A DNA stretch of 64,000 nt, taken from positions 46,685 to 110,684 of the forward strand of contig NZ_JBEZFP010000012.1 of the NCBI RefSeq assembly GCF_040649515.1. Direction: 5' to 3'. The notes below the pieces were generated by a model. The model was given only the letters and a program-made list of their open reading frames with translations, made no database searches and was not told the DNA's origin. This document shows positions 57,662-64,000 of this stretch, piece by piece (positions within the stretch are counted from its first letter, which is position 1; each line of letters opens with the position of its first letter). This stretch comes from Yinghuangia elevatio. Its GTDB lineage: Bacteria > Actinomycetota > Actinomycetes > Streptomycetales > Streptomycetaceae. Made by a program: the position numbers and the translations under genes.

Positions 57662-58179
57662 CGGCCGGTACCTCCGTAGACGACGGCCTCCTCGGACTCG
57701 GCGTCGAGGCCGAATGCGGTGTGGACGGCCTGGATTGCGGTGGGCACCTGGTCGGCGCGGCAGACCACCGAGATGCGGATCTCGGACGTCGAGATCAGCT
57801 CGATGTTGACGCCGGCGTTGGACAGCGCCTCGAAGAACTCGGCGGTGACCCCGGGGTGCGAGCGCATCCCGGCGCCGACCAGCGAGATCTTGCCGATCTG
57901 GTCGTCGTACTGGAGGGACTCGAAGCCGATGCCCTCCTGGACCTTGGTCAGCGACTCGATCGCCTTGTGTCCGTCGGTCATGGGCAGCGTGAAGGAGATG
58001 TCGGTGCGACCCGTCGACGCGGCCGACACGTTCTGCACGACCATGTCGATGTTGATCTCGGCGTCGGCCACCGTGCGGAAGATCTTCGCGGCCTCGCCCG
58101 GCTTGTCCGGGACCCCGACCACGGTGACCTTGGCCTCGCTGGTGTCGTGGGCGACACCGGAGATGATCGCCTGCTCCAC
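57658..58179 (-). CDS. ask: aspartokinase beta subunit (internal start)
   Basis: A GTG at codon 250 (VEQAIISGVA) is preceded by GAAGGGGAC, a usable ribosome site. It gives a 173-aa polypeptide with both ACT domains, the same place as the Corynebacterium beta subunit start. Actinobacterial aspartokinases are alpha2-beta2 from such overlapping genes. Confidence 0.65.
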   Translation of the reverse strand: MEQAIISGVAHDTSEAKVTVVGVPDKPGEAAKIFRTVADAEINIDMVVQNVSAASTGRTDISFTLPMTDGHKAIESLTKVQEGIGFESLQYDDQIGKISLVGAGMRSHPGVTAEFFEALSNAGVNIELISTSEIRISVVCRADQVPTAIQAVHTAFGLDAESEEAVVYGGTGR

Positions 58180-58926
58180 GTCGTCCCCTTCGGACTCGCT
58201 TCGTACCCAGGTGCCCTCGAGTCCGGAGAAGGACGAGCGCACGTGGACGGGCATGTTGTAACGGCGCGCGTACTCGACGCACCGCAGGTGCAGCACCTTG
58301 GAACCGCTCGCCGCCAGCTCCAGCATCTCCTGGTAGCTGATGCGGTCGATCTTGCGGGCCTTCTTCACCACGCGGGGGTCGGCGGTGAACACGCCGTCGA
58401 CGTCCGTGTAGATCTCGCAGACCTGCGCGTCGAGGGCGGCGGCCAGCGCGACCGCGGTGGTGTCCGAGCCGCCGCGGCCCAGGGTGGTGATGTCCTTCGT
58501 GTCCTGCGACACGCCCTGGAAGCCGGCGACGATCGCCACGGCGTCCTCGTCGAGCGCGGAGCGGATGCGGCCGGGCGTCACGTCGATGATGCGCGCTTTG
58601 TTGTGGACGGAGTCGGTGATGACACCCGCCTGGCTGCCGGTGAACGACCGGGCCTCGACACCGAGGTTTTTGATCGCCATCGCCAGGAGTGCCATCGAGA
58701 TCCGCTCACCCGAGGTGAGCAGCATGTCGAGCTCGCGGCCGGCAGGGATGGGACTCACCTGCTGCGCGAGATCGATGAGCTCGTCCGTCGTGTCACCCAT
58801 GGCGGACACCACCACGACCACTTCGTGGCCGAGCTTCTTGGTGTCGACGATCCGCTTGGCGACGCGCTTGATGCCTTCGGCATCGGCAACGGAGGAGCCT
58901 CCGTACTTCTGCACGACAAGGCCCAC
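57658..58926 (-). CDS. ask: aspartokinase, alpha subunit
   Basis: 422 aa from GTG 58926 with GAGGAG upstream (a longer frame starts at 58962). Phosphorylates aspartate. KYGGSSVADAEGIKRVA, SAMGDTTDELI, TSGERISMALL, GRGGSDTTAVALAA, and two C-terminal ACT domains (KVTVVGVPDKPGEAAKIF; ISLVGAGMRSHPGVTAEFF) for Lys/Thr feedback. Has an internal start for a beta subunit. Confidence 0.96.
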   Translation of the reverse strand: MGLVVQKYGGSSVADAEGIKRVAKRIVDTKKLGHEVVVVVSAMGDTTDELIDLAQQVSPIPAGRELDMLLTSGERISMALLAMAIKNLGVEARSFTGSQAGVITDSVHNKARIIDVTPGRIRSALDEDAVAIVAGFQGVSQDTKDITTLGRGGSDTTAVALAAALDAQVCEIYTDVDGVFTADPRVVKKARKIDRISYQEMLELAASGSKVLHLRCVEYARRYNMPVHVRSSFSGLEGTWVRSESEGDDVEQAIISGVAHDTSEAKVTVVGVPDKPGEAAKIFRTVADAEINIDMVVQNVSAASTGRTDISFTLPMTDGHKAIESLTKVQEGIGFESLQYDDQIGKISLVGAGMRSHPGVTAEFFEALSNAGVNIELISTSEIRISVVCRADQVPTAIQAVHTAFGLDAESEEAVVYGGTGR

Positions 58927-58997
58927 GTGCGCTCCTCGTTTCGTGTTTGCTGCGGTCGGCACAGTCTAACGAGGCGGCCGGGGGACCCAACCTCTAT

Positions 58998-59040
58998 TCA
59001 CATAGTGAGACGTACGTATCACTTTTTGAACAGAGTGGAG
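58998..59040 (-). promoter_or_regulatory. ask-asd promoter region with dyads
   Basis: An AT-rich island. GTGAGACGTACGTATCAC (59005-59022) is an 18-bp palindrome with one mismatched pair and overlaps TCAC-ATA-GTGA (58998-59008). It lies 72-96 bp upstream of ask. On the minus strand TTGTTC...GAATAG may be promoter hexamers. Confidence 0.5.
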
Positions 59041-59242
59041 TGAAGGCCGCCAAATGTGGCGTACGGACGACCGAAACCGCGAAAAGCTGCGGTTCCGGTT
59101 GTCCGCTGCCAGGACCTGCCGTCCCGTTCCCCGGTGGCCCGCGCCGGCGAATGTCAGGGGCCGTTGGAGCTGTACGGGAGCTGTCCGGGAGCCGTTCGGG
59201 CTGTTCGGGCTGTGTTCGGGCTGTTCGGGCTTTATGCGAGTT
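59041..59242. other. gene-free region, TTCGGGCTG repeats
   Basis: 59185-59230 repeats TTCGGGCTG four times. No ORF supported. Confidence 0.45.
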
Positions 59243-59872
59243 TCAGGGAGTTTGCGGGCCGCCGAGCACGACGGCGTCGTCCAGCTGCTCCGCGAGCTCG
59301 TCGGCCAACTCGTCGCCCAGCGCGTCGTCGACCGCGGACTCCAGGCCCTCGGCGGAGGCCGCGTCGAGGCGAGCGTGCGCGACGACGGACTGCAGCGCGC
59401 GCAGCACCGCGCTGGCGGTCGCACCCCAGTTGGCGAGGTAGGAGAACTGCCACCACCACAACGCCTCGGTCGTACGCCCGGCCCGGTGGTGGGCGAGCCC
59501 GTGCATCAGGTCGGTGACCACATCCGCCATGTCGTCGGAGATGCGGAAGGCGACCGGTTTGGGGCGCGGCGTGTACGGGTCGAAGACCTCGTAGTACACG
59601 TCGATCGGTTCGAGCAGGACGGACAGCGACGAGCGCAGCGCGTCCACATCGGGGTCCGGGCCCGAATCGGGCTCGAAGCGCTCGTCGGGCACGACGTCGG
59701 CGATCGCGCCGAGTCGGCCGCCGGCGAGCATCAGCTGCGAGACCTCCAGCAGCAGCATCGACACGGCCGCCCCGGGCTCCTCGCCGCGGGCCACCTCCGT
59801 GACAGCCACCACGAAGCTCTCGATCTGGTCGGCGATTTCCGCGGTGAAGTCGGTCAGGTCGTCGTCAGACAT
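59243..59872 (-). CDS. DUF5063 family protein
   Basis: 209 aa from ATG 59872, overlapping recR by 8 bp. Acidic, helical: LTDFTAEIADQIESFVVAVT, FRISDDMADVVTDLMHGLAH, and EALWWWQFSYLANWG, the signature of this recR-linked family. Function unknown; linked to recombination by context only. Confidence 0.85.
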   Translation of the reverse strand: MSDDDLTDFTAEIADQIESFVVAVTEVARGEEPGAAVSMLLLEVSQLMLAGGRLGAIADVVPDERFEPDSGPDPDVDALRSSLSVLLEPIDVYYEVFDPYTPRPKPVAFRISDDMADVVTDLMHGLAHHRAGRTTEALWWWQFSYLANWGATASAVLRALQSVVAHARLDAASAEGLESAVDDALGDELADELAEQLDDAVVLGGPQTP

Positions 59873-60464
59873 CGAGCAGTCGTCTCCCCTCAAAGGCACG
59901 CCCGAGGGTCACCTCGTCGGCGTACTCCAGGTCACCCCCCACCGGCAGCCCGCTGGCCAGCCGGGTCACTTTGAGACCCATCGGCTTGCACAGGCGGGCC
60001 AGGTACGTCGCCGTCGCCTCTCCTTCCAGGTTCGGGTCGGTCGCCAGGATGAGCTCGGTCACCGTGCCGTCCGCGAGCCGGGTCATCAGCTCGCGGATGC
60101 GCAGGTCGTCGGGGCCGACGCCCTCGATGGGGCTGATCGCGCCGCCGAGCACGTGGTATTTGCCGCGGAACTCGCGCGTCTTCTCGACCGCGACGACGTC
60201 CTTCGATTCCTCGACGACGCAGATGACCGCGGGGTCGCGGCGCGGGTCGAGGCAGATGCGGCACTGGTCGGCTTCGGCGACGTTGCCGCAGGTGGTGCAG
60301 AAGCGGACCTTGTCCTTGACCTCGACGAGGGCGTTCACCAGGCGGCGTACGTCGGCGGGGTCGGCGGCGAGGAGGTGGAAGGCGATGCGCTGCGCACTCT
60401 TCGGACCGACGCCGGGCAGGCGGCCCAGCTCGTCGATGAGGTCCTGTACGGCGCCTTCGTACAC
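59865..60464 (-). CDS. recR: recombination protein RecR
   Basis: 199 aa, GTG with GAGGAG upstream. Helix-hairpin-helix (RLPGVGPKSAQRIAFHLL), a C4 zinc finger (CTTCGNVAEADQCRIC), and a Toprim domain (VVEESKDVVAVEKT; DPNLEGEATA). Loads RecA at gaps with RecO/F. Head of the recR-DUF5063 pair. Confidence 0.96.
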   Translation of the reverse strand: MYEGAVQDLIDELGRLPGVGPKSAQRIAFHLLAADPADVRRLVNALVEVKDKVRFCTTCGNVAEADQCRICLDPRRDPAVICVVEESKDVVAVEKTREFRGKYHVLGGAISPIEGVGPDDLRIRELMTRLADGTVTELILATDPNLEGEATATYLARLCKPMGLKVTRLASGLPVGGDLEYADEVTLGRAFEGRRLLDV

Positions 60465-60489
60465 CTGCGGGCTCCTCGGCTCGGGCTGC

Positions 60490-60690
60490 TCGGGCTGGTG
60501 GTGTGCTTCTGCGGGTGGTGCTGCGGTGTCTGCGGTGGTGCTGCGGTGGTGCTGCGGTGTCTGCGGTAATGCTGCGGTGGTGCTGGATGTTGCCTGGCGG
60601 TGCCGTCGTGGTGCTGTGTTGCCTTGCTGTGCTGCCTTGCTGTGTTGCCTTGCTGTGCCTGCCGCGTCGTTGTGTTGTGCGGCTGTCGTG
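60490..60690. repeat. simple repeats between recR and ybaB
   Basis: Tandem TGCGGTGGTGC/TGCGGTGTC units (60495-60590), then TTGCCTTGCTGTG units (60610-60660). Variable-number-like, non-coding. Confidence 0.65.
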
Positions 60691-60698
60691 CCGTACGG

Positions 60699-61052
60699 CT
60701 ACATGCCCGGCAGGCCCAGACCGCCGAGGCCGCCACCGCCGCCCAGACCCTGGGCCAGCGGACCCATGGTGCGGGAGGCGAGTTCCGCGGCGGCGCGGTT
60801 GGCGTCGCGGACGGCGGCGACGATCAGATCGCCGAGTGTCTCCGTGTCCTCAGGATCCACCGCCTTGGGCGAGATCTCCAGAGCGAGCAGCTCACCGGCG
60901 CCGTTGACGGTCGCGGTGACGAGGCCGCCGCCGGCGGTGCCCTTCACCTGCGTACGCGCAAGCTCCTCCTGCGCGGCCATCAGGTCCTGCTGCATCTTCT
61001 GCGCCTGCTGCAGCAATTGCTGCATGTCGGGCTGGCCTCCACCGGGAAACAC
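60699..61052 (-). CDS. ybaB: YbaB/EbfC nucleoid-associated protein
   Basis: 117 aa from GTG 61052 (GAAGGG eight bases upstream). MQQLLQQAQKMQQDLMAAQE, TVNGAGELLALEISPKAVDP, and a Gly-rich end. A dimeric DNA-binding protein; ybaB-recR-dnaX linkage is widely conserved. Confidence 0.92.
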   Translation of the reverse strand: MFPGGGQPDMQQLLQQAQKMQQDLMAAQEELARTQVKGTAGGGLVTATVNGAGELLALEISPKAVDPEDTETLGDLIVAAVRDANRAAAELASRTMGPLAQGLGGGGGLGGLGLPGM

Positions 61053-61216
61053 TTGACGCACCCTTCGTCGCTGACCGCGGCAGCCCGGATCGCGGCTGCC
61101 ACTTGGGCTTGAGACTACGGGGTGGAGAGGTGTGGCGCTGTTAAGAGGCGCGCGGGAGGGGTGGCGTTGGGCGGCGCGTCCGATGCGATCATCACACCGG
61201 GTGCACGGGCCGCTGC
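61053..61216. other. gap between dnaX and ybaB
   Basis: No gene seen; likely dnaX 3' end and ybaB promoter. Confidence 0.4.
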
Positions 61217-63556
61217 TCAGTGCCCGGGAGTCTCCTCGATGACGGTCGCGCCCAGCTCCCGCGCCAGCAGCTCGTGGCTGCTGACGCCGCCGAAATCGAC
61301 CTCTTCGTCCTCGTACGACCCGGCGTCCGCATAGTCGACCGCGTCGTCCGGGGGCGGCTCGTCGGCCGGGCCGGGCATGTACTCGGGGACGGGCGGCTCG
61401 TACGCGTCCATCGGCGGAGGCGGCTCCTCCGCATACGGCGGCGCGACGGGCCGCGACGCGGGCGCCGGAACCGCGGCCACCGGCCCCGCCGGCGCGGACA
61501 TCGGCGGGGCTGCCTGCGCCATGACCGCCTGGGCCGTCTGCTGCTGCGGCGGACGCGACGTCGCGGGCCACGCCCCCGGGGCCTGCTGAGCCGAGGCCTG
61601 CTGGGTGGGAGCCTGCGGCGCCTGGGCCGCCAGGGGCTGCGCGGGCGCGGAGGCCTGCTGCGTACGCCCGCCACCGCCACCGCCGCCGAAACCGCCGCCC
61701 GAGCCGCCACCGGACGCAAAACCGCCGCCCGGTCCCGAACCGCCGCCGCCGGGCCCCGAGCCGCCGCCCGTTCCCGGGTCGACGATGCACTCGATACGCC
61801 ACTCCACGCCGACCGCGTCCATCACGGCCTGGCGCAACACCTCGTCGTGCCCGCTGTTGACGAACCCGTCGCGGGCCCCGGCGTGCTCGAACGACACCTG
61901 AAGCGTCGACCCGTCGAACCCGGCCACGCCCGCGCGCTGGAGCAGCACCCAGGTCACACGCTTGCGCCGCGCGACGGCCTCTATGATCTGCGGCCACATT
62001 CCGCGGACGCGGTTCACATCCCCGCCGCCTCCCGAAGCCTGCGGCTGCGGCTGGGACGAAGGCTGCGCCCGCACCGCCGCGGGTGCTCCCCCCGGGGCGG
62101 CGGCCTGCTGCGGCTGAACCGGCTGCGGCTGTGACTGCTGTTGTTGCTGTTGTTGTTGCTGCGGTGGACGCGACGTCGTCGGCCAGGCGCCGGGCGCCTT
62201 CGCGGCCGAGCCGGCCACAGCCGCTGCGGGCTCGGCAGCGGCGGGCACCGGAGCCGGGGCCTCGCGGGGCGGCGCGGCAGGGCGTACCGCAGGCGCACGC
62301 TGCACAGGCGGCGCTTCCTCGAACCCGCCGCCCCCGGACCCCATGCCACCGCCCGCCGGGCCGGCCGACCCACCGAACGCGTTGCCGGGCGGCCCGAGTT
62401 CGACGCGGCGCTCCAGCCGATCGAGCCGCGCCCCGAGGGACTGCTCGTCCGCCCCGGCGCCGGGCAACAGCACACGCGCGCAAATGAGTTCGAGCTGTAG
62501 GCGCGGCGAGGTCGCCCCGCGCATCTCCGTCAGCCCGGCATTGACGATGTCCGCCGCACGCGTCAACTCCGCCTGCCCGAAGGAGCGCGCCTGCGCGACC
62601 ATGCGCTGCAACTGGTCACCGGGTACGTCGATGAGCCCCTTGTCGGCCGCATCCGGCACCGCGGCCAGGATCACCAGGTCCCGCAGCCTCGACAACAGGT
62701 CCGCCACGAAGCGCCGAGGGTCGAACCCGCCCTCGATCACCCGGTCGATCACCTGGAACGCCGCCGCCCCGTCCCGCGCCGCGAACGCCTCCGCCACGTC
62801 GTCGAGCAGCGCCCGGTCGGTGAACCCGAGCAGCGACGTCGCCATCGCGTACGTCACACCGCCCTCGTCGGCCCCGGCCAGCAGCTGGTCCATGACCGAC
62901 ATCGAGTCACGCACCGACCCCGCGCCGGCCTGCACGACCAGCGGGAAGACCTCCTTGTCGACCGAGATGCCCTCGGTCGAGCACACCTGCTCCAGATAGT
63001 CGCGCAGCACACCGGGCGGCACGAGGCGGAACGGGTAGTGGTGCGTACGCGACCGGATCGTCCCGATGACCTTCTCGGGCTCGGTCGTCGCAAAGATGAA
63101 CTTCAGGTGCTCCGGCGGCTCTTCGACCACCTTCAGCAACGCGTTGAAGCCCGCCGACGTGACCATGTGGGCCTCGTCGATGATGTAGATCTTGTAGCGC
63201 GAGTTGACCGGCGCGAAGAACGCCTTCTCCCGCAGATCACGCGCATCGTCCACACCACCGTGCGACGCCGCGTCGATCTCGATGACGTCGATGCTCCCCG
63301 GCCCGCCCCGCGCGAGGTCCTCGCACGACCGGCACTCACCACACGGCGTCGGCGTCGGGCCCTTCTCACAGTTCAGGCACCGGGCGAGAATGCGCGCACT
63401 GGTCGTCTTGCCGCACCCCCGTGGCCCGCTGAACAGGTACGCGTGGTTCACGCGGTTGTTCCGCAAGGCCTGCTGCAGGGGATCCGTCACGTGCTCCTGC
63501 CCGATGACCTCGGCATAGGTCTCGGGGCGATAGCGACGGTAAAGGGCAAGCGACAC
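61217..63556 (-). CDS. dnaX: DNA polymerase III subunit gamma/tau
   Basis: 779 aa from GTG 63556. Clamp-loader ATPase: Walker A GPRGCGKTTSARIL, zinc module CLNCEKGPTPTPCGECRSC, Walker B IDEAHMVT, SRC-like SVRDSMSVMDQLL. After residue 400 the protein is dominated by Gly/Pro/Gln/Ala low complexity with Gln runs and Gly-rich blocks around a tau-like core (VRGMWPQIIEAVARRKRVTW). Longer than E. coli tau (643 aa). Confidence 0.95.
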   Translation of the reverse strand: MSLALYRRYRPETYAEVIGQEHVTDPLQQALRNNRVNHAYLFSGPRGCGKTTSARILARCLNCEKGPTPTPCGECRSCEDLARGGPGSIDVIEIDAASHGGVDDARDLREKAFFAPVNSRYKIYIIDEAHMVTSAGFNALLKVVEEPPEHLKFIFATTEPEKVIGTIRSRTHHYPFRLVPPGVLRDYLEQVCSTEGISVDKEVFPLVVQAGAGSVRDSMSVMDQLLAGADEGGVTYAMATSLLGFTDRALLDDVAEAFAARDGAAAFQVIDRVIEGGFDPRRFVADLLSRLRDLVILAAVPDAADKGLIDVPGDQLQRMVAQARSFGQAELTRAADIVNAGLTEMRGATSPRLQLELICARVLLPGAGADEQSLGARLDRLERRVELGPPGNAFGGSAGPAGGGMGSGGGGFEEAPPVQRAPAVRPAAPPREAPAPVPAAAEPAAAVAGSAAKAPGAWPTTSRPPQQQQQQQQQSQPQPVQPQQAAAPGGAPAAVRAQPSSQPQPQASGGGGDVNRVRGMWPQIIEAVARRKRVTWVLLQRAGVAGFDGSTLQVSFEHAGARDGFVNSGHDEVLRQAVMDAVGVEWRIECIVDPGTGGGSGPGGGGSGPGGGFASGGGSGGGFGGGGGGGRTQQASAPAQPLAAQAPQAPTQQASAQQAPGAWPATSRPPQQQTAQAVMAQAAPPMSAPAGPVAAVPAPASRPVAPPYAEEPPPPMDAYEPPVPEYMPGPADEPPPDDAVDYADAGSYEDEEVDFGGVSSHELLARELGATVIEETPGH

Positions 63557-63637
63557 GACGACGACGATAGCCGGACCGACCCACATCCGGAGCCAAGCCA
63601 CGTCCGGCGCCCGTCACCACGCCCCGGGAACGCTGAA

Positions 63638-63726
63638 GACCCCCCGCGCACCCGACAGAGCCCGCCTACCCTTGCTGCCTTCCGGCCCTGGGGGGGTTTA
63701 GCAGGATGCCGCCACACGGGGGGTCC
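63638..63726 (-). ncRNA. ffs: signal recognition particle RNA (4.5S-type)
   Basis: The minus strand encodes GGACCCCCCGTG at the 5' end pairing with CGCGGGGGGTC at the 3' end; the apical region contains GGCCGGAAGGCAGCAAGGG, the conserved GGAA-loop Ffh-binding helix. Located just upstream of dnaX, as in streptomycetes. Confidence 0.92.
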
Positions 63727-63835
63727 GCGCCTACAGTACCCGAACCGCGGCCCCCCGCGCTCCCACCACTCCCCCACCCACCGCCCCCGGATACTCGTGC
63801 GCGACCACCCCGAACCCTCCGGTAAGCTGTCCGGC

Positions 63836-63920
63836 GGAGGATTCGCCTAGTGGCCTAGGGCGCACGCTTGGAAAGCGTGTTGGGGGCAACCCCTCACGAG
63901 TTCGAATCTCGTATCCTCCG
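63836..63920 (+). tRNA. tRNA-Ser(GGA)
   Basis: Class II tRNA with variable arm. Acceptor GGAGGAT/ATCCTCC, anticodon stem-loop CGCTTGGAAAGCG with GGA, variable arm TTGGGGGCAACCCC, T-arm ACGAG-TTCGAAT-CTCGT. CCA follows in the genome (63921-63923). Confidence 0.95.
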
Positions 63921-63923
63921 CCA

Positions 63924-64000
63924 GCCTGAACAGGCAAAGCGTCGGCCGGTCGTCTTCCCGTTCGGGCACGGGCTGAGTTACACCGACTTCGAGTACCGGG
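63924..64000 (+). pseudogene. truncated GH3 beta-glucosidase fragment (runs off right edge)
   Basis: In frame from CCT 63925: PEQAKRRPVV then FPFGHGLSYTDFEYR. F-P-F-G-x-G-L-S-Y-T-x-F-x-Y is the near-C-terminal signature of family-3 glycoside hydrolases, which need about 600 residues upstream. Those are replaced by tRNA-Ser, so this is a fragment joined to the tRNA 3' end, probably by integration or deletion. Confidence 0.6.

Overview
The window is high-GC actinobacterial DNA from a Streptomyces-like organism (Streptomycetaceae). Evidence for this is the GTG starts, the dense ATGA/GTGA overlaps, a WblA-type WhiB regulator beside two ArsA-like ATPases and a class A PBP, actinobacterial holin-X, a MarP-type protease, and the ask-asd / recR-ybaB-dnaX-SRP RNA block. 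Genus is inferred from gene content and order recalled from Streptomyces, not from a database search.

Region 1 (1-14,680) is the right part of an integrated phage-like element. It runs from a leftward XRE-type repressor gene cut by the window edge, through a 1.5 kb non-coding control region, into about 25 small rightward genes of mostly unknown function. Recognisable genes are an ArdA antirestriction protein, a dNMP-kinase-like P-loop protein, a secreted EF-hand-like protein and several Cys-rich mini-proteins. The element ends in a large serine integrase with an unusual C-terminal domain. Two repeated non-coding elements organise it: a 15-bp site (consensus GTGTGC(T/A)AATTGGAC, 12 copies) at unit boundaries, probably the repressor operator, and a 62-bp multi-hairpin leader present three times.

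Region 2 (14,690-39,170) is host chromosome: dual-specificity phosphatase, GNAT, MerB-like protein, nhaA, holin-X, alpha/beta hydrolase, MarP-like protease, nth with a NUDIX gene, crp, MBL hydrolase, second NUDIX, ridA and a DUF4177-like gene. An AsnC regulator diverges from tryptophan 2,3-dioxygenase and kynureninase genes (kynurenine pathway). Then follow two ArsA-like ATPases, wblA, a bifunctional PBP, a YqeY-like gene, a metallophosphoesterase and tRNA-Pro(CGG).

Region 3 (39,170-51,500) is an accessory, decaying segment downstream of tRNA-Pro. It holds a frameshifted gene, a histidine kinase whose response regulator is a broken remnant, a TetR/MFS/cupin unit, a decayed lipoprotein abutting a 5'-truncated AraC/GlxA fragment, two SDR genes (one with a divergent TetR), a hotdog thioesterase, an HxlR vestige and an MBL-fold hydrolase.

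Region 4 (51,500-64,000) returns to housekeeping DNA: S9 peptidase, SURF1-like protein, an ECF-type sigma factor coupled to a membrane protein, asd and ask (with an internal beta-subunit start), DUF5063, recR, ybaB, dnaX, SRP RNA and tRNA-Ser(GGA). The last 75 bases read as a fragment of a family-3 glycoside hydrolase directly behind tRNA-Ser, suggesting a second integration scar.
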